Shown piece by piece: positions 10,901 to 21,500 of a stretch of 64,000 bases of DNA. Position 1 is the first letter of the stretch, and the number at the start of each line of letters is the position of its first letter. The position numbers and the translations under genes are program-made. The DNA is from Paenibacillus massiliensis 2301065 = DSM 16942 (lineage in GTDB: Bacteria; Bacillota; Bacilli; Paenibacillales; Paenibacillaceae): positions 39,631-103,630 of the forward strand of contig NZ_KB898201.1 of NCBI RefSeq assembly GCF_000377505.1. Reading direction: 5' to 3'. The notes beneath the pieces were generated by a model. The model had not been told where the DNA came from and ran no database searches. It saw nothing but the letters and a program-made list of their open reading frames with translations.

Positions 10901-12497
10901 CCAGCATCAGCTCTGATCGCTCTAGCATAATTCCTACAAGCTCTCCAGCCTTCACTCCATGAGCTTGCTGTAGTGCACTGGCCAAGCGATTAGCCTGGTC
11001 ATTCAATTGCCAGTAAGTTAAGGTCGTTCCCTCATAGATCACAGCCTCATGTTCCGGCGTCTGCCGCGCCTGCTGCTCAAATAGCTCGTGGAACGTAACG
11101 CTTTGGAACTCCTGTACTGATCCGCTCCAGTCATGAATAACCTCTGACTCCTGCTCCTTCGTCAGTAGACAAAGATCACTTAGCCGAGTATCTGATGTAG
11201 AGGCAATCTGGATCAATACATATTTCAATTGCTCAGCCAGACTCTCCATGATCTTATCCTGGTATACACTCTGATTGTAGGCAAACATAAAGCTCAGAGC
11301 CTCTGCATCCTCTACCTCGATATTAAAATCATAAGGAATCTCTTCCGATAAATGTGCATCTCGAACGACGAAGCCGAGCCGTTGCTGCAGATCGGTGCGA
11401 TTAATAAAATCATCAAGTGGGTAGTTCTCAAACACAACAATATGATCCAGCAATTGCTGCTTCAGCAAGGATTGAGCCTGTATCTCAGCCAAAGAGTAGT
11501 AATCATGAGGCTTCGCCTGAACCATGCTTTGTTGTACTTCGCGCAGCACCTGCACAAAAGTTAGCTCCTCAGTGACCCTGACACGCATCGGGATGGTGTT
11601 AATAAACAATCCCACCATTTGTTCAACTCCCGGTAATTCTGGCGGCCTTCCCGACACCACTGTACCAAAGACGACATCCTCGCTTCGATTATAGCGACCC
11701 AATACGATTCCCCAAGCTGCCATGAATAGACTGCTTAGTGTCGCAGCACTTTGTCTAGCCAAGGTTCTTAATTGCGTCGTCGTCTCTTTCGTCAGCCCCG
11801 CACGTATTTCCCGAAGCCTGTATTCATTCCCCTTCTGAGATTCTCCTGAAAAGGACGGAAGTGTCGCGGGCTGCTCATATCCAGCCAGGACAGAACTCCA
11901 GTAATTACGCGCCGCATCTTGATCCTGCTTCTCCAACCAACGAGCATATCCGGTGTAGGACTGTGGCTCAGGCAAATGACAGGCCAGGTTCTGCCGGAAC
12001 GCTTCATAGGCAGCTAGCAGGTCGTTCATAATAATCCCCAGGCACCAGCCGTCCATAAGAATATGGTGAAAGCTCAGTAACAGTGTGTAAGTATTACGAG
12101 ATTGCTGGAGTACTCCCAACCGTATAAGCGGGTCCTTACTTAGATCGTAGCTCTTCTTTCGGTCCGTCTCTAGATATGCATCAATCGCTTGCTTACTGGC
12201 CGAATCAGTCAATTCCGTTAGGTCTACATGGTCAATCTGTACCTTCCGTTCTTGGAATACAATGAGTCGTGACCTTGAACCGCTCTGATAATAGATATTG
12301 GCTCTTAATACCTCATGCCTATCCACCAAATATTGAAAGCTGCGCTGGAGGGTATCCAGTTGCAGCTCACCCTCAAGTACAAGAGTTACCTGCTCCATAT
12401 AAGCCTGTGATTCGGGCTCCATGACCGCATGAAAGAGCATTCCCTCCTGAAGAGGGGTCAGATGTGCTACCTTTTCAATCGCCATCCGTTTATTCAT
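7905..12497 (-). CDS. Single-module NRPS, C-A-T-E, Orn-like specificity
   Basis: One complete elongation module of 1530 residues. The C domain opens with LTPLQEGMLFH, the type that usually follows an E domain, and has HHILMDG near residue 147. The A domain has YTSGTTG near 622 and the region from SFDVFAG to NTYGVTE at 665-770. T has GGDSIK near 1012, and an E-type domain runs from about 1070 to 1500. Pocket residues read DVGEIGTID, one change from the known Orn code DVGEIGSID; the two acidic positions support a basic side chain (Orn, Dab or Lys). The E domain has HRVLAEED where HHxxxDG is expected, and EADGRA for EGHGRE, so epimerization is doubtful. ATG at 12497 has AGGGAGG seven bases upstream, 34 bases after the previous stop. 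The N-terminal leader and C-terminal tail probably act as docking segments between the synthetases. Confidence 0.95.
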   Translation of the reverse strand: MNKRMAIEKVAHLTPLQEGMLFHAVMEPESQAYMEQVTLVLEGELQLDTLQRSFQYLVDRHEVLRANIYYQSGSRSRLIVFQERKVQIDHVDLTELTDSASKQAIDAYLETDRKKSYDLSKDPLIRLGVLQQSRNTYTLLLSFHHILMDGWCLGIIMNDLLAAYEAFRQNLACHLPEPQSYTGYARWLEKQDQDAARNYWSSVLAGYEQPATLPSFSGESQKGNEYRLREIRAGLTKETTTQLRTLARQSAATLSSLFMAAWGIVLGRYNRSEDVVFGTVVSGRPPELPGVEQMVGLFINTIPMRVRVTEELTFVQVLREVQQSMVQAKPHDYYSLAEIQAQSLLKQQLLDHIVVFENYPLDDFINRTDLQQRLGFVVRDAHLSEEIPYDFNIEVEDAEALSFMFAYNQSVYQDKIMESLAEQLKYVLIQIASTSDTRLSDLCLLTKEQESEVIHDWSGSVQEFQSVTFHELFEQQARQTPEHEAVIYEGTTLTYWQLNDQANRLASALQQAHGVKAGELVGIMLERSELMLVAVLGIMKAGAAYVPIDPAYPRERIAYMLQDCGTKLVLTDELLRELLTTTGFYGTILDLRQLLLDIQTEEPVHYRANYDPQSLAYVIYTSGTTGQAKGVMIEHEQYVNTAFGFKYGHGLKDIPVRLLQVASISFDVFAGDMAKAFLNGGVIVICPQRARHDPATLATLMENHRITVMEVPPALLSPLMEFVYEQGTDVSSMRLLITGADILGADNYRLLLKRFGGAMRIINTYGVTEAAIDSTYYEGNADTTAPSGIVSIGRALPNHRLYIVDQAFRPVPIGVAGELCLGGVSVARGYWNKPELTAEKFMINPFIRGERLYRTGDLARWLPDGNVDFIGRTDNQVKIRGYRIEPGEIESVLLDIEEVRQAAVLAKEDRTGLKYLCAYVAGTDRKEILREELARKLPSYMVPSQFVMMDRLPLTPNGKIDRKALPAQEDFQLGDMDYLAPETELEQILVSIWEEVIGVQPIGVNHNFFELGGDSIKALQMSVRLHAKGLRVDIRDLFRYPEIRLVLPYIQTVKKASPQGIVEGKLDMSPAMLEALNLTSADVEVPSAISSVILRSPDGWEESCLLQALDVLVRHHDALRMIVTESEDGLTAFNRGFAGEKYYDYQLQDWSGAAEPSNELTQRLYKYVTRSMELRDGPLLALTQFKLPQDSYLHLSLHRVLAEEDSWSLLLQDFRQAYEQAAQGEEVKLRSKTDSYLEWASPTHHTARQAAAEKENSYWSAEAAMNLDALRLDIDTNQVENSQLVQLEFSLSQQETTGFLTGSSQAYHTEPMDLLLVALGLAIREWNGCTHIPVLLEADGRANLKGQLDLSRTIGRFASGYPVVLDMSVQADLGHHIKLVKDKLRRVPAGGAGYAFGQISIPTPQIRVKYYSWSEEEQQMLSPWQLLRDRSELMMQLDPPDPHCCFNVYTWVANNQLHVLLNFDVQKCESSSASEWFGLYRQYLTKIIAHCCAKDTEEHSPTDFTYNQLSINQLEQVTNSLSAKLLSRLK

Positions 12498-12531
12498 CCC
12501 GTGCCTCCCTGGTCATTATCATGAATGATTG

Positions 12532-15500
12532 CTAGTGGTCCTCCTCATAGAACAGCTTCATAGCTGCGAACTCCTCCAGATCCATATCGCTTGCTCCTAC
12601 ATCTGTAGGAGTCAATTGTTGAATAGATTGCTGCATGCAATGATGAATCAACTTCAGTACATGATCTTCAAAGCGTTTACACCACTGTGTAATGGTCGTC
12701 TCGCTATATAAACTGCTATCGTAGTACAAGCTCAGCAACAATTCACTTCCTAGAAGTCGACTATCCAGATATAAAGCATAAGGAGAAGCCTGTCCTGAAC
12801 TGAGGTTGTGTCCCTCCCGCATTCCGTCTTCAACAGCTACGTGTACCGGAGTGAAATAGTTGGAATCAGTCATTGGCAGTATAGTCATGCAGTGATATCC
12901 GATTTCTGGTCCTACCCCGCTGAGCGCTAGCTCTCCTCCAGCATCGGAAGGGAGATACTTAAGAATCCCATAGCCTAACCCTTCATTCGGAGCTTGTCTT
13001 GCCGCTTCCTTCACTTGCATGATTAGCATCGAGGGAGATGCATCGTCGGGTACTGATAGCGCAACGGGATAGACAGATATGAACGGACCTATCGTTCTGG
13101 AAAAGTCCATATCCCGATCTGTAACGGAATGTCTCGCCGCTCTCTCTACTTGTACTACGAGCTCACTCCGTCTTGTCGATTCCGACAAAGTCTGGGCCAT
13201 GGCAGCCAGCAGCACCTCATCTGGCACTGTATTGTATGCATAGCCACTCTCCTCCATCAACTGACTAGTCGTTTGTTCAGACAGCTTGAATTCGATACGA
13301 CTGAGGCGACGTGGCTGAAGCTGTTCCTCCTCTATGGCACCAGCATTGTATAATCGTTCTCCTGAAGCTAGCTGCCTAATCCAATAATCTCGTTCTCGCA
13401 TTAACTCGCTGCTGTACGAGAGCTCCTCCAACTGTCGCACCCAGGATTTATAGGACTCGGTCTTGTCAGCGAACCGGATCGTCTCTCCCTCCAGGGCTTG
13501 CCCATATCCTATGGACAGATCCTCCAGCAAAATCCCCCAGGACACAGCATCCATAAGCAGCGGATGGACTGCAAGCAACAAATGGTCACCATCGCTCATG
13601 TGGAGTAAAGTAGCCTGAACACCTGAAGCTTCGTCTTGTGTCAACCGTCTAATGAGCAACAGGGCCGCTTCGCTCAGCGTATTCTGGGACTCATTCACTG
13701 GATGAGTCGCGTAATGGACCTGCAGTTCGAATAGCGGAGCCTCCCAATCCCTATAGCGTTGGGTGAGCACACCATTTTCAAGACTAAATTGCAAGCGTAA
13801 GGTATCGTGATGCTCCAGCAATTGTTGAAGTACAGCACGCAATGGCTTTTCTTCCAGTCCAATCTTTGCTTTAAGGTGAACATACGGGCTAGCGACACTA
13901 TGATCCGTTCTCTGTTCCTTATATAGCAACCTTTGATATGGGCTTAGCGACAGCTCCCCTTGTCCTTCCTGCAAGGAAGGTAGCTGCAGGCTTCTCATAT
14001 GACTGGCTAAATCTTGAATCGTTGGGTGCTCCAGCAAATCGCGGATCATTAATGAATAACCTTTAGTACGTATCCTAGCAATAATCTGTACTGCCTTAAT
14101 TGAATCGCCGCCCAGAAGGAAGAAATTATCATGTATACTAATACGCCCGCAATTCAGAACCTGCTCCCATACCTCGGCCAATACTCGCTCTTCCTCATGA
14201 CGCGGAGCAGCATAGGAATCGGGCTCCTTGGATCCTGATCGTTCCGGAGCAGGTAGAGACTTTCTGTCTGTCTTTCCGCTAGGCGTAAGTGGCAGATGAT
14301 CCAGCCATATAAAATATGCAGGGATCGAATAATAAGGTAAGTGTGCAGCGGCATAGCTGTGCAATGATGCCACTTCCGTTCTGAATTCAGCTACGGGAAC
14401 CAGATGGGCACAAAGAGCTGTTTGCTCATTGTGATCCGCAATCGTCGTGACCACGACCTCTTTGACATCGGGATGACTTAACAGGACGTTTTCCACTTCA
14501 CCAAGTTCAATTCGGTAGCCCTTGATTTTGACCTGATGGTCAATACGGCCGAGGTATTCCAAATTCCCCTCAGCGGTCCAACGGGCCAGATCCCCTGTTC
14601 TGTACATGCGTTTCCCCGGCTGAAAAGGATTAGGAACGAATTTCTCCTCTGTCAGCTCCGCTTTGTTCCAATATCCTCGTGCCAACCCGGCTCCGGCAAT
14701 ACAAAGCTCTCCTGGCACACCTATCGGCTGCAATTGGTTGTTTTCATTGATAACATAGGTCTGTGTATTCGCGACTGGACCTCCGATATGAATTTGCTTA
14801 CTCTTTGTAAGTTCACCAGCTGTCGCATAGACGGTAGCCTCCGTGGGACCATACATATTGAAAATGCGTGGCCCATTCAAGTTCTGTAATGCTTCAAGCA
14901 GATGTATAGGCACAGCCTCTCCCCCGAGAATGATCTCCTGAACACCTCGTAGCGCCTCAACCCCATAATCACTATCAAGAAGCATTTTCAGACGTGAAGG
15001 TGTCATCTGCACCAGATCAACATCCTGACTAGTGATCAACTTGTATATTGCCTCTGGATCAACCTGTTGCTCACGGTCACTAAGTACGAAGGTCATCCCA
15101 TTCAGTAGCGGGAATATCGTCTCCACTATGAAAATGTCAAAAGAAATCGTTGTTAGTGACAGGATAACTTTATCTATCCGACAATCAATCCATAGCTTCA
15201 TGCCTGCCATCAAGTTCATGACTGATCGATGCTCAATCATCACACCTTTTGGATTGCCAGTGGATCCCGAAGTATAGATGATAAAAGCCAGATCAGAAGG
15301 TAGAGCTGAGGGCAGAGGATCTGTGCAATTCTCACTTGAGACCGAGACATCTTCCACGAATAAGATCTTGGTCTGGTATGTACCTGCAGCAATAAGCTCA
15401 TGACTGCTCAGCAGAACCTCAGCACCACTGTCCTGAAGCATATACTCGATACGTGCAGAAGGGAATTCGGGATCTATAGGAACGTAGGCTCCGCCTGCCT

Positions 15501-18500
15501 TAAGCACTGCTAGAATGCTAACCATTAGTTCGGGAGAACGAGCGACTAGTATCCCTACAAGCTTGCCTGGGCCAATCCCATATGAACGCAATTCGTTCGC
15601 CAAGGCATTTGCACGCTGGTTCAGCTCTCTGTAGCTAAGCTTCTGTTCACGATAAATGAGCGCTGTTTTCTCAGGATGCTGCTCCGTCTGACACTCAAAC
15701 AGCCCATGGATGGTCTTGTTCTCGTGAAAATCAAGCTCTGTCTTGTTAAATTCACCCCATAGCAGCTGTCTTTCATCCGATGTGATGATATCCATTTCTC
15801 CAATTCGCGTCTCAGGAGCTGCAGCAACAACCTCCAGAACTCGTATATAGTGCTCGGCAAGCCTCTTGATGCTGCTATGCTCGAACAAGCTGGTGTTATA
15901 TTCCCATGTCAAGCTCAACTGCTCCTTGCTTTCGCTGACGTATACAGAAAAATCCACCTTGGATATTCCACTGTTGAATTCCTCTGGCCGGAACCGAATC
16001 TCCCCGATATCTACTACATCCACCGCTACATTCTGATAGCTGAACATCGTATCAAATAGCGGATTGCGACTCGGATTACGTACAGGCTCCAGCTTACTGA
16101 CCAGCTCTTCAAATGGAAACTCCTGATGATCCAGTGCCAGTAAAGAACTGGCCTTGACCTGCTGCATAAATTCACTAAATGTGATTGATGGTAGCGGTCG
16201 ATTACGCAACACGATCGTATTGACGAACATTCCAATCATGTGATGTGTATCCGCATAGTTACGAGCAGCCACAGGTGTGCCTACTAAAATATCCGCTTGA
16301 CCTGTGAACTTGCTCAGAAGCACGTTATACGCCGATAGAAAGAGCATGAATAATGTCATATGCTCCTGCTCTGCCAAGGCTTGTAACTTTTCCCTGAGCT
16401 CCGGCTTCAGTTCGACCGTGAAGGAGTTCCCATTGAAGCTTTGTACCGTCGGCCTGGTAAAATCTGTGACCATATTCAATACAGGCAGTTCACCGTCCAT
16501 AACCTTTAGCCAAAATTGTTCATCCTGCTTCTGCTGAAGCTTCTTGTCTTGGGCCTGCTCCCATACAATATAGTCCTTGTAGTGCAATCGTATCTCCGGT
16601 AGCTGCCTGCCCTGATAACGCTGGATGATTTCATCCAGCAAAATGGACATTGAGAATCCATCAGCCACAATATGATGCATATCCATCAGGAGGCAATGGT
16701 CTCCTGATGTAAATTCAATAAGCTTCACGCGGATCAAAGGAGCGCACTCGAGATCAAAAGGCTGGACGAATGCCTCTTTTTCCCGCTCTAGCTGATCCAT
16801 ATCTATGAGCACATACGGAGTGTCCCATGTGACATGATCCGAAATATATTGACGGACCTCTCCGTTGTCCACTCTAAAGCTTGTACGGAAGGAATCGTGA
16901 CGCATGACGACTTCCTTCACAGCGTTCATGAATTTCTCCTTCTGTAGACGACCCTCAATGTAGAGCTGTCCGCAGACATGATAAGCGGCTCCACTGTCCA
17001 TCTGCTCCAGCACGTACATTCTTTTCTGAGAGGAAGACAGTGGATATGACGCCTGCGATTCAGCAGCGAGGATGACTTCACGCTCTGTTTTGTCACTTTG
17101 CAGGATATAACCAGCCTGTAATTGAATGCTATCTAGATTGAACAGCTCACTTAGCGGAATATGCACACCGAAGGCCCCATTGATCCTCGACAACAGTACC
17201 GTTGCCTTCAATGAATCGCCACCGACACTGAAGAAATGATCATGACGACCAATTACTGCTATATCCAAAATCTCCTTCCACAGCGCGGCAAGCTTCTCCT
17301 CTGCCTCAAGTACCTCAGACGGAATGGACTCAGCATATTCATTACTGGCTGCTTTCGGTTGCGGCAAAGCCTTCAGATCCGCCTGTCCATCTGGACGTCG
17401 CGGAATATGATCCATTAGAATCCAATTTCTCGGCTGAGCGTAATCCGGAAGTAATGCGGTTACGCTCTGCTTCAAGCCTTCTTCATCCCATGGCTTGGTG
17501 GCATCGACTACAGCATAGGCTATAACATGAGCAGCCGTGTTAGACAGAGCATGCTCCGAATGGAGCGTCTCCGTCGTTAGCACACACTCATGCAGCCCCA
17601 ACTGCTTTTCCAGATACTTCTCCAATTGTCCCAGGTGAAGCTGATGGCCTCGAACAGAAACAAGCCGATGGTAACTCCCTAAAATACGAAGCTCCCCGTT
17701 ATCATTTACATAAGCTAAATCGTTGGTAACGCTTCTCTCTCCCCTGTCGCTTACCCTGTGTACAATTCCAATGGTACCAGGTAAGGCTAAGCCTTCAGCG
17801 GAGTCGAGGACGGTGTAGTATCCTCCCTTATCATCCCTCTTAGCTGCCTGTAGCGTATGCAGGCGTTGAGTCTCTGGCATTGAGAGCAACGATATCTCCA
17901 TCACGGGGACATTGGTATTCTGAGTCATGAATTCTAATAATTCACGATAACAAGCAGCCCATACAGGGATAATGCACGGCTCGATCAGATCTGTATTCCA
18001 TTCCCATTCCAGGCGAAGACTTCCCTGCTCTTCCATAACATTCAGGAAGAGCTCGTATTTGCTATAAGACAGCTCTTGCTCCATGATCTCTGTGTTCAAG
18101 CCGCTAAACTGCAAACGAGGTAGAGGTCGATCCATATTAAACACAACAGGCATCGACGGCAAATGCTTCAGACCCAAGTGTGCCAAACCGGCAAAGCTAC
18201 AGGATTGGTAGCGGTCCAGTTCAGACATACGTCGCTTTATGATGTCAACATGATCTTTTGCAGTTAGATTACCGCTTATTTCGCAGATGGCAGGGAGCAT
18301 GTTGACACAGTTTCCCATCATCACATGCGCACCCATCTGTGCTTGTCCAGCCATAGGCACACCAACGATAATCACCTTGTGACCTGTAATCCGATGCAGG
18401 AAAATGTGAAATGCGGTTAGCATGGTATTGAACAGGCTTGTACGCCACTCCATGCTTATGGCTCTAAGTCGTTGTACAATACTTGCATCCAGCATCATGG

Positions 18501-21500
18501 TATACCTAGCTCCGTGAGAGGTAGGTGCGGTTATTCCACGGGTGGGAGAGGGTAGTTCCATGAATGCATCTTGTCTGTCCAGCAGGGCCGACCAATACGC
18601 AAGTGCTTCATCGCTTCTGAGATCCAACTGCTCTTGCTGCCAGTTCATATAAGCTTGAAAAGAAACTGCAGGATTAAGATCATGCTCCTTTTGTTGCAGC
18701 AATGTAGAATACAGTCCTTCTAATTCCTGGAAGAAAAGTCCAATCGACCACCCATCAGCAATCAGATGATGGAATATAAAGACGGCCACATGATGCTCTA
18801 GGGAATGCCGGAGCAGATGTATTCGAAATAGAGGTTCATGACGTGTAAGCTGAAATGGAATACTCTTATACTCACTAAGCCACTCGCCTATCCGCTGCTC
18901 ACGCTCGCCCACCGGGTATAAAGTGAAGTCTACAACCGGGATAGTCATCTGAAGACCTGAGGCTACCCACTGGGTTAGACCATCCCCAGACACGGATATA
19001 CGTAATGCCTCATGCCTAGAAACAATGATGTTCACAGCCTTCTCAAGTATGCTGTGGTTCAATGGGCCACGAAACCGTAGCATAGCCGTTTCTTGAAGTG
19101 CTTGAGATAGATGCTGATTCCTAGAGGAGGCTAGCCAAAGCTGCTGCTGTTCGGGAGTCATGGGGAGGGAAAAATCTCCTTCTCCATTAGATGGCTGCCA
19201 ATCCTTGTTCGTATTTTCCGCCAGGGAAGACTGCTCACGAGCTCCCCCACCGTTCGGGGGCGGGTCAGGTAAAAAACCTCCCTTGCGTAGTTCATTAATG
19301 CTATCCTTGACTGCCTGAATGATGAATTTGATATCCTCATCCGTATGAGCTGTCGATAAAAAGCAGTTGCGCCCCTCCCAAATGTAAATTCCTTTATCCA
19401 GCATATGATAGAAAAATAATTCCAGGTCCCCTCGCAGCACAAACCGGAAGAGCGAACCAAAGTGCACAACGCTCATAGGCACATGTTCACTGGAAAAGAA
19501 TGCATTCAGCTCTGAGGCCAGAGCCGAAGTGCGCTTATTCAGTGCACGATGGAGTTCTTCGCCTTCCTTCTCCAGACGTTCCAACACAGCTAAGGCTGCA
19601 GCCATAGCAAGTGGGTGATGACAGAAGGTCCCCGCCACGAATGTACGCTGATGCTCAAATTGCGGATACGAGTGATCCCCAAAACGCCATGTTCCTCCAT
19701 CAATACCATTCATAAAGCTTGCTTTGCCTGCGACGATTCCAATGGGCAGACCACCGCCAATGATTTTGCCATAGGTGACTAAATCAGCCTGTATTCCAAA
19801 CCACGCTTGAGCACCTCCGTTATGTATGCGGAAGCCTGTAATCACTTCATCCAGGATCAAGGCTGTGCCCGATTGTTCTGTGATCACACGGACCTCCTTC
19901 AGAAATTCGGAGGGTTGGAAGTCTGGCCGACGACTTTGCACTGGCTCAATCAATACGGCGGCCAGATTCTGCCCATGCAGTCGAATATATTCAAGCGATT
20001 CTTGCGATCCATAGGGAAGCACGATTAGGTCATCTACCATATGCTGAAGAATCCCTGGGGCGAGTGGTGTCGATTTTTCCGGACTCCCTGCATTGCCCAT
20101 GGCCAATACGCCATCGAAGGTACCGTGGTAGGAGCCAGCAAAAATAACAGCCTTGGCCCTTCCTGTAGCCGCTCTAGCTAGGCGCAGAGCTACCATAACC
20201 GCTTCCGTACCAGAATTGTACAGGGCGATTCTGTCCACGCCGGTCATATGACAGATTTTTTCTGCTACCTGACCCGCCATATTGGACATAGGACCAATAC
20301 ACATACCGTTATCCAATTCCTTCTCTATCGCCTTACGGACAAATTCAGGTCGATGACCAAACAGATTCACTCCGAATCCCATCGTTAAATCCACATATTC
20401 ATTTCCATCTAGATCCCATATTTTTGCTCCTTCAGCCCTCTGAGAAATCAATTGATAGACCATTTCTTTGAGAACGGGGCGAAATCCAGCAACGTTGCGA
20501 TTGTTAGCATATACGTCTCGATACTGATCGGTATACTGCTTGGTTTTTTCGGTTTTGGCCGTGTATCTTGCAATTAGCTCCTGCAGATGGCGCTCCTGAC
20601 GGGCAGGCAGCAAATCCTGCGAATGGACCTCTATTTTTTTGTAGGGAGTAAAGGGCTTCGTATCTGCTTCAGTCTTCCTAAAAAGTGGTTGTCCTTGCCG
20701 AACTGTAGTTGTTACCGTCGCAACAGCCGCCTCTGATATAGCTGATTCAGCAAAGCTCTCATGTCTACGCACCTCAGAGGCGACGAAGGTGTCTGGCCTA
20801 GCCGGGGTATGCGAACTATCCCTCCTAGAAGCTGCTGTCTGTTGGCCCAGCAGATCAAGCTGTTTGGACATCAGCTGCAGCTGCTGCTCTACAATAGATT
20901 CCATAAGGGTCCCACGATTACTGTAAATTGTTCCTTGTACTTGTTCATGGCTTGACAAGCTCTCTGGACCTGCCGTGCTTGTAACTGCTGCTGGTGATTC
21001 CATTGGTGTAGTCACATGCTGCACATCCGCTACTATGACAGCCGCATCAGGTGGCTGAGAAGCTACAGTTAGGCTTGCTGGTAGCTGAGCTGCGACATAT
21101 TCCGTAAGTCTGCCTAATGAAGTCAAGGATTCAAAAAATTCATTCATCGGAATATCCAGTTGGAATATTTCTTTAATGCTATGTCGAATTTGTGTCAAAT
21201 TGATCGAGTCCAGTCCCAATTCCAAGAAATGCGTCTCCTCCGACACTTCCTCCGGACTCAGCCGGGTTGCTTGACCGATCATGCTTACTAGTCGCTCGCG
21301 AACAGCTTCTCTATGCATATCTGCCGATCCTGATACAATATGCTCCAATCCCATGTATGGCTCTCCTTTGGATTCGTAATTTGACGTTGTATCCAGAATT
21401 GTGATGGGTACATCAACCCAGCATCTTTTTCGTTCAAATGGGTAGGTAGGAATTGATATACGTTGATGTGGCACTCCCGAATACCAAGAGCTCCAATCCA

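Noticed and set aside
3500..13900. Frameshift or sequencing error as cause of the altered epimerase motifs
   Set aside because: All three domains are in one continuous frame with conserved sequence on both sides of each altered motif, and the substitutions differ between domains.
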